The notes beneath the pieces were generated by a model. That model had not been told where the DNA came from. It saw only the letters and a list, made by a program, of their open reading frames with translations, and did no database searches. Of a stretch of 64,000 bases of DNA, positions 17,442 through 27,657 are shown piece by piece (position 1 is the stretch's first letter; each line of letters begins with the position of its first letter). Source of the stretch: Bradyrhizobium elkanii USDA 76. Its GTDB lineage: Bacteria; Pseudomonadota; Alphaproteobacteria; Rhizobiales; Xanthobacteraceae. The stretch covers positions 3,526,001 to 3,590,000 of the forward strand of contig NZ_CP066356.1 of the NCBI RefSeq assembly GCF_023278185.1, read 5' to 3'. A program made the translations under genes and the position numbers.

Positions 17442-18308
17442 ATGGAAACGCGGGCGAACTACGTATTGATCGGGGCTTTCACGCTGGCGGTGATCGCCGC
17501 CGCGTTCGGCTTCGTGCTGTGGTTCCAGAGCCTCCACACCACCAAGCAGCGCAGCCCCTTGCGGGTGATCTTCGAAGGGCCGGCGTCAGGCCTGCGCAAC
17601 GGCGGCAATGTCAATTTTAACGGTATTCGGATAGGGGAAGTGGTCTCCGTGAAGCTCGACAACCCGCGACGCGTGGTCGCGCTGGCGATGATCGAGAACA
17701 ACGCACCGCTCCGCAAGGACACCCTGGTCGGTCTCGAGTTCCAGGGACTCACCGGCGTCGCCGCGATTTCGCTCAAGGGCGGCGAGGAGGCCGCCCCGCC
17801 GGTGCCGCTGGACGAGGACGGCATCCCGGTTCTGACCGCCGACCCGAATGCGCTGCAGGACGTCACCGAGGCGATCCGCGCCACCCTGCAAAACGTCAAC
17901 CGCATCGTCGCCGACAATCAGCAGTCGGTGAAGAATTCGCTGAAGAATCTCGAGGTCTTCACCCAGGCGCTGGCGCGCAATTCCGAGAAGATCGACAACG
18001 TCATGCTCAAGGTCGACGGCGTGATGGGCAAGGCCGACAGCCTGATGCTGGGCCTCAATGCGATCGCGGGCGGTAACAATGGCAGCGAACTGAACCTGAT
18101 GGTGAAGTCGATCCGCGAGCTCGCCGAGGATCTCGACAAGCGCTCCAATCTCCTGATCAACGACGGCCGCAGGACGCTGTCCGACATCAGCCGTGCGGTG
18201 AATAATTTCGACCGCAACCCGAGTCGGGTGATCTTCGGCGGCAGCAACAACGCCGCACCCGAGCCCGCACCGGCCCCGGCGGCACCCGGGCCGCGGCGGC
18301 GGCAATGA
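17442..18308 (+). CDS. mlaD: MlaD-type MCE domain substrate-binding protein
   Basis: A 288-residue protein anchored by one N-terminal helix (YVLIGAFTLAVIAAAFGFVL, residues 6-25). An MCE domain follows: LRVIFEGPASGLRNGGNVNF, NGIRIGEVVSVKLD and LEFQGLTGVAAISLKGG. The C-terminal half is predicted coiled coil (VNRIVADNQQSVKNSLKNLE, and NSEKIDNVML) with a Pro/Ala tail. Its hexamer would hold lipids in the periplasm and deliver them to MlaEF. No mlaC or lipoprotein gene follows. ATG 17442, 120 nt after mlaF. Confidence 0.88.
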   Translation: METRANYVLIGAFTLAVIAAAFGFVLWFQSLHTTKQRSPLRVIFEGPASGLRNGGNVNFNGIRIGEVVSVKLDNPRRVVALAMIENNAPLRKDTLVGLEFQGLTGVAAISLKGGEEAAPPVPLDEDGIPVLTADPNALQDVTEAIRATLQNVNRIVADNQQSVKNSLKNLEVFTQALARNSEKIDNVMLKVDGVMGKADSLMLGLNAIAGGNNGSELNLMVKSIRELAEDLDKRSNLLINDGRRTLSDISRAVNNFDRNPSRVIFGGSNNAAPEPAPAPAAPGPRRRQ

Positions 18309-18371
18309 CGTGACAGGCGACTGGTGCGTGGCGAATAGCCAATAGCGAATAGCCTTCCTTCGCTGCCAGAC

Positions 18372-18494
18372 CCGTCATTGCGAGCCAGCGGGTCGAGCGA
18401 ACGCGCGCCCGATGACAGGCTCCGCGAAGCAATCCATCGTTCCGCATGCTCGGCGCGATGGATTGCTTCGTCGCTTGCGCTCCTCGCAATGGCG
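18372..18494. repeat. Palindromic intergenic repeat (CGTCATTGCGAG type)
   Basis: The outer arms CGTCATTGCGAG and CTCGCAATGGCG, and the inner arms CGAAGCAATCCATC and GATGGATTGCTTCG, form a nested hairpin of about 120 nt. Repeats with these arms are widespread between genes in Bradyrhizobium-like genomes. It sits downstream of mlaD. Confidence 0.7.
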
Positions 18495-18552
18495 CCGGTC
18501 AGTACTGGCACGCCGGTGCCACAGCGAGACTCTGCGGCGTCGCCCCAAAATA

Positions 18553-18578
18553 AAACGGAGGCCCTTCGGCCTCCGTTT
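18553..18578 (-). terminator. Rho-independent terminator for the GPR-like gene
   Basis: Eleven-base perfect arms (AAACGGAGGCC and its complement) with a CTTC loop. On the minus strand it is followed by a TTTTATTTT tract, and it lies about 35 nt after the stop of the large leftward gene. It may also stop rightward transcription from mlaD. Confidence 0.85.
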
Positions 18579-18613
18579 CCATTTGCTGTTCGCTCCTCGC
18601 TTACTTCGCCAGC

Positions 18614-21600
18614 TTACCCCAGCCGTCCCGCGGCGTGCGCGAGCAGGGTGTAGACCAGCCCGGTCTCCGAGGTCAGGTGGCTGCTCAGCTCCTGCTGGCC
18701 GCGGCCGTCGCGGGCGACTTCGTCGAGCAGGCGCTCGAACTCCGCGATGTAGCGGTCGACCGTCTGCTTGAAGCCGCGGTCGGAGCGGTACTTGCGGGCC
18801 ACCTCATCGAAGGCCTTCTGGCCGGCCGGCGTGTAGAGGCGCTTGGAGAACGCCTTGTTCTCGCCGCGCTGGTAGCGATCCCACATCTCGGCCGCAAGCG
18901 TGCGGTCCATCAGCCGGCCGATGTCGAGCGACAACGACTCCAGCGGATTGACGGGCTGCTGCTGCGGACGCGGGCGCTGCTGGGCGTCGCGGCTCTGCGG
19001 GGCAGGCGGCGGTGCATCGCTGCGGTTGAGCAGGTCGGACAGCCAGCCGTCGCCGTTGTTGTCGGAGCCTGCCGGGCTGACCGACGGGGCCTCGGTGCGG
19101 CGCGAGCTCGTCATGCCGAGATCCGGCGGCGGCAGCGTCGAGGCGCTGTTGCCATTGTCCCGCATCCGCACATCGCCGCGGCCGCCGGCGGCAGCCACCA
19201 CCGGCTCCTCGTGGCGAACGCTGGCGCGGTTGGTCGAGACCACGTCGAGCCCGCGGCCGTGATGAGCGACGATGCGGTTCAGCTCGGCCAGCGCCTCGAT
19301 CTGGTCGACGATCACCTTGCGCATCTGCGCGGTGTTCTCGGCAGCCTCCTGCGGCATCTCGAGCACGCCGCGGCGCAGCTCGTTGCGAGTGGCCTCGAGC
19401 TCGTTATGCATCTCGCTCGCCATCTGCTTCATCGCCGTGACCATCGCGGAGAACTTCTCCGTCGATTCCTTGAACATCGCATCGGTCTCGGCATTGCTCT
19501 GCTGGTAGAGGTCGTTCATGGCGTCGACGGTCTGCTGACGCTCGTTCTCGGCTGCCTGGCGCACCGCCTCGAACTGCCTGCTGATCGCAGCCGAACCGGC
19601 GCCTGCGGTCTCCGCCACCACGCGGGCGATGTCGCGGGCGCGTTCCTCGGCCGCTCCGAGCGATTCATCGAGCAGCCCGGTGAAGCGCGACAGCCGCTGG
19701 TCGAGATCGGTGGTGCGCAGGTCGATGGTCGTGACTAGCGCTTCCAGCGCCGACTTGCGCTCGCTGACGGAGGCCGTCGTCGAGCGGTTGGCCTGCTCGA
19801 CCACGGCAGCCGCATCGATCAGCGCCTTGCCATGGGTCTCGAACTGGCTCGACAGCGCGCCGAGATCTTCCAGCGCCTTGCCGGTCTTGCTGTTGAACAC
19901 CGTGAGCTGGTCTTCCAGCGTCTGGGTTGCCACGCCGTTGCGCGAGGTGACGTCGTTCATGGCGGACACGAAGTCGGCCACGCGGGTCACCAGCGCGCGC
20001 TCCAGCGAGTTGAGGTTGTCGTGGGCGCCGGTCAACACTTCCTGCAAGAGGATGTTGCCTTCGCGCAGCCGCTCGAACAGCGCGACCGTATCGGTGCGCA
20101 GGATCTTGCTGGTCTCCTGCATCTCCGTGACGGCCGAGATCGAGACCTGGCGCGACTGGTCGATCGCCGCGCGCGAGGCCTGCTCGAGCTCCTTGAGCGA
20201 CTTCGCCACCGCGCCGGTCGCCTGATCGCCGGCCGTGGTGATGTTGCGCGCGACATCGCTGCCGTGGGCCGACATCGACTGGGAGAAGGCGAGGCCGCGG
20301 GTTTCGATTGCCTTCAGCGCGTCCGCGGTGGCGCGATCCATGTCGCTCGACAGCTGCGTGGTCTTGGCGGTCAGCGCCTCGACCAGCGAGCCGCGGCGGC
20401 CGTCGACCATCTGCGACAGACGCTCGGTTTGCTGCTGCACATAGGTGACGATCTCGTCGGTCTTGCCGGTCATCGCCGAGCCGAAGGCGCTGGAGGCCGA
20501 CAGCACCGAACGTTCGATGTCGGCGGAGGTCGTCTTGACCTTGGTCGAGACCTCGTTGGACATGGTGATCAGCGCGGCCTGCGCGTTCTGCGCCGAGGTC
20601 TGGATGTTGTCGGTGGTCTTGGCCGTGACCGCACCCAGCGCGCGCTCGATATCGGTCGAGAGCGTGCGGATCTGGGCGGCGGCATCGGCGGAGGTCGCCG
20701 CAAACGAGCCCTGGGCCTCGCGGGCGCTGCCCAGGATGGTCTGCGCAGTCTCCGCGCTGGCTGTGGTCAGCGAGCGCTCGATCTCGGCGGAGATCTCGCG
20801 GATCTGGCTTGCGGCCTCGCTGGAGGTTGCCACGAACGAGCTTTGGGCATCGCGGGCGCTGCCGAGGATCGCCTGCGCGGTGTTGGTGCCGACCGAGGTC
20901 AGGGTGCGCTCGACATCGACGGCCAGCGACTTGACGTGGTTGGCTGCCTCCGTCGACGCGGTGACGAGGGTGTTCTGCGCCTCGCGGGCGCCGGCCGTCA
21001 GCATCTCGACGGTGCCGGAGCCGGCCAACGACAACGCACGCTGGATGTCGGCGGCAAGCGCGGACACCTTGGTCGCAGCGTCGGTCGACGCGCTGACCAG
21101 GGTGCTCTGGGCCTCACGCGCACCTGACGTGATCGATTCCGCGGTGGCGGAGCCTGCCATCGACAGTGAACGCTCCATGTCGGCCGCCAGCGAGCGGACC
21201 AGATCGGTGGCCTCGGTGGATGCGCCGGCCAGCGTGCTCTGGGCCTCACGGGCGGAGGCGACGACGGCTTCCGCGGTGGCGGAGCCCGCCATCGACAGCG
21301 AGCGCTCGATGTCGGCCGACAGCGTGCGCACCAGATTGGTGGCGTCGGTCGACGCGCTGGCCAGCGTGCTCTGGGCCTCGCGAGCGGAGGCGACGATGGA
21401 TTCCGCGGTGGCGGTGCCGGCGGTCGAGAGCGAGTGCTGCACGTCGGCCGCGAGCGTGCGGACCAGATTGGCGGCGTCGGTGGATGCGCCGGCGAGCGTG
21501 CTCTGGGCCTCGCGGGCGGAAGCGACGACGGCTTCCGCGGTGGCGGTGCCGGCGGTCGAGAGCGAGTGCTGTACGTCGGCCGCGAGCGTGCGGACCAGGT

Positions 21601-24600
21601 TGGCGGCTTCGGTGGATGCACCGGCAAGCGTGCTCTGGGCTTCGCGAGCGGAGGCGACGACGGCTTCGGCGGTCGCGGTGCCGGCCATCGAGAGCGAACG
21701 CTCGACGTCGCTGGCGAGCGACTTGACCTGACCGGTGACGTCGGTCGAGGTCGCGATCAGCGTGGTCTGGGCCTCGCGCGCACCGGTCATGATCGCTTCG
21801 GCGGCGGCGGAGCCGGACATCGACAGCGACTGCTCGACATCGGCGGCCAGCGACTTGACCTGGCTTGCGGCTTCGACCGAGGCGCTGACCAGCGTGGTCT
21901 GCGCGTCGCGGGCGCCCGACAGCACGGACGCTGCGGTGGCGCTGCCGGCGGCCTGCAAGGTGCGTTCGACGTCCTCGGACAGCGACTTGATCTGCGAGGC
22001 GACGTCGCCGGAGGCGGTGACCAGCGACACCTGGGCGTCACGGGCACTGGTGAGGATCGAGTTGGCGGCGCTGGTGCCGACGGCGGTCAGCACGCTCTCG
22101 ACCTCGGCCGAGCTCAGCTTGAGCTGGTTGCCGACATCCGCGGACACGGTGAGCAGCGCCTGCTGCGCGGTGCGCGCGCCGGTCTGGATGGTTTCACTGG
22201 TGTTGACCACGAGGTTGGTCAGCGAACGCTCGGCGTCCTCGACATGGGACTTGATGCTCGACGACAACAGCTCGGCGCGGGACATCAGGTCCTCGCTCGC
22301 CTGGCGGCCGCTGCTCTCGATGCGGCCGGCGACGGCCTCGACGCGCGAGCCCAGGAGGTCCTCGAACTGCGCGACGCGGGTGTCGATGTCGCCGGCGATG
22401 ACGCCGACGCGGCTCTCGATGCCCTGCTGGATGTCGGCGAAGCGCGCCGAGATGGTGTCGGTCAGGCTCGCGCTGTGACCATTGATGGTGTCGGCGAGGC
22501 GGGTGCTGTGGCCGTTGAGGGTGTCGACCAGGCGGACGCTGTGGCCGTCGATGGTCTCGGTGACGCCGTTGATGCGATGGTCGACCGCGGCGATCGCCTG
22601 CACGGTGCCTTCGGTCAGGGTGGTGGTGAGCAGGCCAAGCCGCGAGTCGATCGACTGGATCGCCTGGGAGGCGCCGTCGGTCAGCTGGGTCGCGAGCGTG
22701 CCGAGATGGCCGTCGATGGTGTCGGTGACCGACTTGGCGCGGCTCTCGAAGGTGACCTCGAGGGACTTCATGCGGCCGTCGATCGCATCATCAAGCGATT
22801 GCAGACGGCCGTCGAACGAGCCGATCTTGGTGGCGAGCGAACTATCGAACGACGACAGCTTGTCGGTCAGCGAGGCGTCGAGATTGGTGACGCGGCTGCC
22901 GAGCGTGGTCTCGAACTGCAGCAGGCGCTGGTCGAGCGAGGCGGTGATCTCGCCGCTGTTGGTGGTGACGCGATGGTCGAAGGTGTCGACATAGGTCTTC
23001 AGGCTGTCGGCGATGTCCTGGGTCCGCTGGCCCATGCGCTCGACGATGTCGCCGCCGAAGGTCTTCACCGTGCGGTCGAATTCCGAGATGTGGCGGGTGA
23101 TCAGCGCCCCGAGCGTGCCGGAATCGCGGGCGAATTTCTCGGCGAGCTCGCTGCCATGGTTCTTCACCAGGTCGTCGAATGCGCTCATCTGCAGCGACAG
23201 CGAGTCGTGCGCGGTCTCGGTCTGGCCCACCACCTTGGCGACCAGCGAATTGACAGTGACGTCGAGCGCCTCGCTCGCCTTGTCGCCGGACGTCAGGATC
23301 TGGCCGGCGAGGCGGTTGCCGGCGTCGTCGATCTTGCTGACGAGGTCGTTGCTGCGCAGCTCGAGCTCGAGCAGCAGCGAGTCCGCGGAGTTCTTCAGGG
23401 AATCGTGGACCTCTTCGGTGCGGTCGGAGATGCCGTCGACGATGACGGACGAACGCTGCTCGAACTCGCCGGTGATGCGGTCGATGCGCTCGTTCAGCAG
23501 CTCGTGGACGCGATCGGCCAGATCGACGAACTCGTCGTGGACGTGGCCGGTCTTGAAGTTGAGGCTGGTGGTCAGCCGCTCGGAGGCATCCATCACCGCG
23601 CGCGTGGTCTCGGCGCTGGCTTCCTCGAGGCGGTCGAGCAGGTCGCCGCCGCGCTCGCCGAGCGCGAGGATCATGTTGTCGCCGGCGTGGCTCAGCGCGG
23701 TCGTGATGTGCTGGCCGCGCTCTTCCAGCGCGCCGGTGATGCTCTTGGCGACCTCGTCGACGCGCGAGGCGATCGCGTCCGAGATCAGCGCGATGTCGTG
23801 GCGCAGGTCGATCTGCACGCCGGAGATCGCGCTGCGCACCTGCTCGGCCTGGCCGACCAGATTGTCGCGCTGGTGGGCGATGTCCTGCAGCAGCGCGCGG
23901 ATGCGCACCTCGTTGTCGGAATAGGCGCGTTCCAGCGCCGCGACCTCGTTGGCAACGAGGGTTTCGAGTTCGCCGGCGCGCGCGATCGCGCGCTCGACGC
24001 CGTCGCCCATCGCCGCGACCTCGCGGCGGATCGCCTGGCCGACCGTCACCATGGAATCGGCGGCGGCGTTTTCCGGCTCGGAGAATCGCATCGCGACCTG
24101 CGCCATCGATTGCGCGATCATCTGCATGCGCTGACCGTGCGAGGCGAGGCTGGCGAGATAGTAGAACAGCAGGATCGGCACGGCGAACAGCGCGGCAAGG
24201 CCGGCGAGCACCAGGACGCCGGTGCCCTGGGCCATCGAGGCCTGCAGGGCCGGCCAGAACGCGATGGTGAGAATCACGCCGCCCAGCAGCCAGGCGCCGG
24301 AGCAGACAAAGAACAGCGTGAAGGCGTTGCGCGCGCGTCCTCCCTGCAGCGTCTGCAGCATCTGGCCGATGGTTTCGCGATCGTCGTTGGCGGCGCGGCG
24401 CGGCGCGCGCGGTTCTTCGATCGGCTCGAACGCCGAACGATCGGTATTATTCGGACGGGACTCGAACGATGCGGCTGAAAAATCGGCCGCGGGCGGCGGC
24501 AGGTTCGGCGGCGCGGCGCCTTCGTTGAGGGGGCTGCGATTCTCCGCGCCCTGTTCGCTGATGTTGAGGGCTTCCTGGATAGCAGAAAGCGCGACTTCGG

Positions 24601-24634
24601 TGGGATCTTTGACCTTCTTGGGAGTGTTCGCCAT
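18614..24634 (-). CDS. Growth Pole Ring (GPR/RgsE)-like giant membrane-anchored coiled-coil protein
   Basis: A 2006-residue protein. Residues 1-100 are disordered and basic/proline-rich. Two transmembrane helices follow at about 104-126 and 138-160. Almost the whole remainder is helical with apolipoprotein-like 11-residue periodicity. It includes runs such as TIDGHSVRLVDTLNGHSTRL (about 11 residues each) and thirteen 44-residue units at about 815-1386. A C-terminal domain (LESLSLDIGRLMDRTLAAEM, YTPAGQKAFDEVARKYRSDR) closes it. Size, the paired N-terminal helices and apolipoprotein-like repeats match GPR of Agrobacterium (about 2100 residues) and RgsE of Sinorhizobium, which form a ring at the growing pole and are required for polar growth. 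I infer the same role. MANTPKK at 24634 is the likely start; the frame runs open to 24766. CtrA-type sites lie upstream. Confidence 0.8.
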   Translation of the reverse strand: MANTPKKVKDPTEVALSAIQEALNISEQGAENRSPLNEGAAPPNLPPPAADFSAASFESRPNNTDRSAFEPIEEPRAPRRAANDDRETIGQMLQTLQGGRARNAFTLFFVCSGAWLLGGVILTIAFWPALQASMAQGTGVLVLAGLAALFAVPILLFYYLASLASHGQRMQMIAQSMAQVAMRFSEPENAAADSMVTVGQAIRREVAAMGDGVERAIARAGELETLVANEVAALERAYSDNEVRIRALLQDIAHQRDNLVGQAEQVRSAISGVQIDLRHDIALISDAIASRVDEVAKSITGALEERGQHITTALSHAGDNMILALGERGGDLLDRLEEASAETTRAVMDASERLTTSLNFKTGHVHDEFVDLADRVHELLNERIDRITGEFEQRSSVIVDGISDRTEEVHDSLKNSADSLLLELELRSNDLVSKIDDAGNRLAGQILTSGDKASEALDVTVNSLVAKVVGQTETAHDSLSLQMSAFDDLVKNHGSELAEKFARDSGTLGALITRHISEFDRTVKTFGGDIVERMGQRTQDIADSLKTYVDTFDHRVTTNSGEITASLDQRLLQFETTLGSRVTNLDASLTDKLSSFDSSLATKIGSFDGRLQSLDDAIDGRMKSLEVTFESRAKSVTDTIDGHLGTLATQLTDGASQAIQSIDSRLGLLTTTLTEGTVQAIAAVDHRINGVTETIDGHSVRLVDTLNGHSTRLADTINGHSASLTDTISARFADIQQGIESRVGVIAGDIDTRVAQFEDLLGSRVEAVAGRIESSGRQASEDLMSRAELLSSSIKSHVEDAERSLTNLVVNTSETIQTGARTAQQALLTVSADVGNQLKLSSAEVESVLTAVGTSAANSILTSARDAQVSLVTASGDVASQIKSLSEDVERTLQAAGSATAASVLSGARDAQTTLVSASVEAASQVKSLAADVEQSLSMSGSAAAEAIMTGAREAQTTLIATSTDVTGQVKSLASDVERSLSMAGTATAEAVVASAREAQSTLAGASTEAANLVRTLAADVQHSLSTAGTATAEAVVASAREAQSTLAGASTDAANLVRTLAADVQHSLSTAGTATAESIVASAREAQSTLASASTDATNLVRTLSADIERSLSMAGSATAEAVVASAREAQSTLAGASTEATDLVRSLAADMERSLSMAGSATAESITSGAREAQSTLVSASTDAATKVSALAADIQRALSLAGSGTVEMLTAGAREAQNTLVTASTEAANHVKSLAVDVERTLTSVGTNTAQAILGSARDAQSSFVATSSEAASQIREISAEIERSLTTASAETAQTILGSAREAQGSFAATSADAAAQIRTLSTDIERALGAVTAKTTDNIQTSAQNAQAALITMSNEVSTKVKTTSADIERSVLSASSAFGSAMTGKTDEIVTYVQQQTERLSQMVDGRRGSLVEALTAKTTQLSSDMDRATADALKAIETRGLAFSQSMSAHGSDVARNITTAGDQATGAVAKSLKELEQASRAAIDQSRQVSISAVTEMQETSKILRTDTVALFERLREGNILLQEVLTGAHDNLNSLERALVTRVADFVSAMNDVTSRNGVATQTLEDQLTVFNSKTGKALEDLGALSSQFETHGKALIDAAAVVEQANRSTTASVSERKSALEALVTTIDLRTTDLDQRLSRFTGLLDESLGAAEERARDIARVVAETAGAGSAAISRQFEAVRQAAENERQQTVDAMNDLYQQSNAETDAMFKESTEKFSAMVTAMKQMASEMHNELEATRNELRRGVLEMPQEAAENTAQMRKVIVDQIEALAELNRIVAHHGRGLDVVSTNRASVRHEEPVVAAAGGRGDVRMRDNGNSASTLPPPDLGMTSSRRTEAPSVSPAGSDNNGDGWLSDLLNRSDAPPPAPQSRDAQQRPRPQQQPVNPLESLSLDIGRLMDRTLAAEMWDRYQRGENKAFSKRLYTPAGQKAFDEVARKYRSDRGFKQTVDRYIAEFERLLDEVARDGRGQQELSSHLTSETGLVYTLLAHAAGRLG
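20477..22192 (-). repeat. Thirteen tandem 132-nt (44-residue) repeats inside the GPR-like gene
   Basis: Thirteen units share the pattern (S/G)AR(E/D)AQ, then ST or AS, then (V/I)(K/R)(T/S)L(A/S)ADVE, then SLS or TL, each 44 residues long with no indel between units. That equals four 11-residue helical turns. The central units (about 21240-21700) are nearly identical at DNA level, so they are recent duplications or kept similar by gene conversion, while outer units have diverged. Confidence 0.85.
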
Positions 24635-24802
24635 GTTCAGTCTGAGCCCTCTCACTATTTTACGCGTCGGCGAGCCTGCGATCGTCCCCACGCAAGCTCG
24701 AAGCCGGTGCCCACAAGCGGAGGCAAGCGCCCCCCTGGGCGGCTTGTCCGCTACATCCGCAAACATCCTATTGGGAGAGCGATGCGAATGAAATGCTTGC
24801 GA

Positions 24803-24827
24803 TTAATACTTTCTTAATCATCGTTAA
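24803..24827. promoter_or_regulatory. CtrA-type binding sites between the GPR-like and Hpt genes
   Basis: TTAA-TACTTTC-TTAA at 24803-24817 is an exact TTAA-N7-TTAA CtrA box. A third TTAA follows at 24824, and a half-site TTAACCA lies at 24943. The 380-nt gap separates the divergent GPR-like (start 24634) and Hpt (start 25015) genes, so CtrA could act on either. Nothing else was recognised in the gap. Confidence 0.55.
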
Positions 24828-25014
24828 CAGCTTTGCGCCATAAGGCCTTATGGGTACTCGAAATTCCGGCAGTAGAGCGTCGATTGTGTCCAGAAATTGT
24901 CCAGAATCGGGCGGTTTTGCCGATCATCCCGACAACAATCCGTTAACCAGTTTCGTGATTGGCTGAGGCAACGATCCGCCGGCGAGGGCCCGGCGGAGAC
25001 GACAGGGACTGGCC

Positions 25015-25392
25015 ATGCCGCTTCATCTCGAACGGGTCGAATGGACGCAATCGCCGCCGCTGGCGCCCGGCGCCGGGCCGATCGACGTCGATCATCTTCA
25101 GCGCATGACGCTGGGCGATCCGGATCTCGAGCGGGAAGTGCTGGCCATGTTCTCGGCCCAGTCGGCCCGGATCCTCGGTGAACTGGCCGCCTTGCCGCCC
25201 GAGGCCGCGACCCACGCCCACACCCTGAAAGGATCGGCGCGGGCAATCGGCGCCTTCGGCGTCGCCGAGGCTGCGGCCCAGCTGGAGACCGCGCTGACCG
25301 GCGGTTCCGATGCGGCCCAGCCGCTTGCCGCGCTCGGTGCTGCGATTGCCGAGGCGCGCACGGCGATCGAGCTGATCCTGGGCCGCTCCTAG
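25015..25392 (+). CDS. Histidine phosphotransfer (Hpt) domain protein
   Basis: A 125-residue protein consisting of one four-helix Hpt domain. The phospho-accepting histidine is H69 in THAHTLKGSARAIGA. Upstream, RMTLGDPDLEREVLAMFSAQ forms the first helices. It would relay phosphate between a hybrid kinase and a response regulator. No kinase or regulator is adjacent. It is divergent from the GPR-like gene across a shared CtrA-site region. RBS AGGG lies upstream of ATG 25015. Confidence 0.85.
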   Translation: MPLHLERVEWTQSPPLAPGAGPIDVDHLQRMTLGDPDLEREVLAMFSAQSARILGELAALPPEAATHAHTLKGSARAIGAFGVAEAAAQLETALTGGSDAAQPLAALGAAIAEARTAIELILGRS

Positions 25393-25553
25393 GCATCCGG
25401 CGTCTCGGCGGCGCGCCGCGGCAGCTTGGGCGGCTTCCCAACCGGCGGGCAGGTTTTCGGTCTCCGCGCTAGCGCTGTGCGGATCGACCCGTTATACGAC
25501 TGCCCGGGACCTTTCCATCCATCGTCCGGCGCATTCCGGCAGCACGAGCAATC

Positions 25554-25874
25554 ATGGCCAAAATCCACTTTATCGACCATTCCGGCGAGAAACGCACAGT
25601 TGAGATCGAGAACGGCGCGACGGTGATGGAAGGCGCGATCCGCAACGCCATTCCCGGCATTGAAGCCGAATGCGGCGGCGCCTGCGCCTGTGCGACCTGC
25701 CATGTCTATGTCGATGAAGCCTGGCGCGAGAAGGTCGGCGCGCCGTCGCCGATGGAAGAGGACATGCTGGATTTCGGCTTCGACGTGCGTCCGAATTCGC
25801 GGCTGTCCTGCCAGATCAAGGTGACCGACGATCTCGACGGACTGGTCGTGTCGACGCCGGAGCGGCAGGCCTAA
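25554..25874 (+). CDS. Adrenodoxin-type [2Fe-2S] ferredoxin
   Basis: A 106-residue ferredoxin. Cluster ligands C40, C46, C49 and C86 follow the Cys-X5-Cys-X2-Cys...Cys spacing of vertebrate/bacterial adrenodoxin-like proteins ([12 protein letters not shown], then LSCQI). Such ferredoxins feed electrons to cytochromes P450 or Fe-S cluster assembly. A ferredoxin-NADP reductase gene lies less than 700 nt away on the same strand and is a plausible electron donor. No P450 is visible in the window. Confidence 0.93.
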   Translation: MAKIHFIDHSGEKRTVEIENGATVMEGAIRNAIPGIEAECGGACACATCHVYVDEAWREKVGAPSPMEEDMLDFGFDVRPNSRLSCQIKVTDDLDGLVVSTPERQA

Positions 25875-25881
25875 GATTCTT

Positions 25882-26343
25882 TCATTCGCCGTCCGGATTC
25901 GCACCGCGACGGATCCAGCGGCGGAAGTTCTGCTTGACCTCCGCCGGCAGCGGCGTCGGCCTGCGCGTGGCCTCATCGATCATCACCGTGACCGCCTTCG
26001 CCGACGCCACGCACCTGCCTTCCGAAAACACCACCTGGTCGAAGGTGGTCGATGTGCGTCCAAACTTGACGAGACCGAGCCCGAGCTCGATCTGACCCGG
26101 CCAGTGCAGCTCGGCGCGGAAATGGATGTCGAGGCGCACCATGATCCAGCCGAGCCCCGCCGGCATCAGCCCCATGCCGCGGTCCTTCACCAGCGTGACG
26201 CGGCCGGTTTCAAAATAGCTCGCATAGACGGCGTTGTTGACGTGCCCGTTGGGGTCGAGATCGGCAAAGCGCACATTGTCGGACAGGCGGTAGGGAAAGT
26301 CTTCCAGGCGCGGCGCATCGTCAGCACGGACAGGGGCATTCAC
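25882..26343 (-). CDS. Hotdog-fold acyl-CoA thioesterase
   Basis: About 153 residues with a 4HBT fold: VRFADLDPNGHVNNAVYASY carries the Asp active-site region typical of YbgC/FcbC-like thioesterases, followed by FETGRVTLVKDRG and VRLDIHFRAELHWPGQIELG. It hydrolyses acyl-CoA thioesters; substrate unknown. GTG 26343 is preferred because GGAG lies about 9 nt upstream. An ATG at 26373 adds ten residues and is possible. Confidence 0.83.
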   Translation of the reverse strand: MNAPVRADDAPRLEDFPYRLSDNVRFADLDPNGHVNNAVYASYFETGRVTLVKDRGMGLMPAGLGWIMVRLDIHFRAELHWPGQIELGLGLVKFGRTSTTFDQVVFSEGRCVASAKAVTVMIDEATRRPTPLPAEVKQNFRRWIRRGANPDGE

Positions 26344-26495
26344 GAGGGGGATCTCCGTCGGTTTCCCGCCCATACAGCCGAGTTGCGCAGGCTCGGCAAG
26401 GGGTTGCCGCGCCAGCCGCTGTCCCTATTATGCATGTCGCGATCCGGCCCACTTGGCTGGACAGGCGAAAAAGCCGTCCAGTCGATTTCAACTGA

Positions 26496-27536
<1,041 letters not shown>

Positions 27537-27657
27537 TTCCACTCGAGCGGAGACCGATGCCAGGGGCATGGGCCATTTCCTGCGCGGCGCGAGTACTGGA
27601 ACACTCCGTGAAATGGCCGTAGTCTGCTTGTAGTCGAGTTGGTCGATTGATCAGGTG

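Noticed and set aside
20477..22192. Tandem 132-nt repeats as a CRISPR or satellite array
   Set aside because: The repeats are contiguous without unique spacers, keep a single reading frame and encode helical 44-mers, so they are protein repeats.
21434..24478. Plus-strand open frame of 1014 codons opposite the GPR-like gene
   Set aside because: It is the antisense shadow of a GC-rich, repeat-rich coding region. It has skewed Gly/Arg/Asp composition and no recognisable domain.
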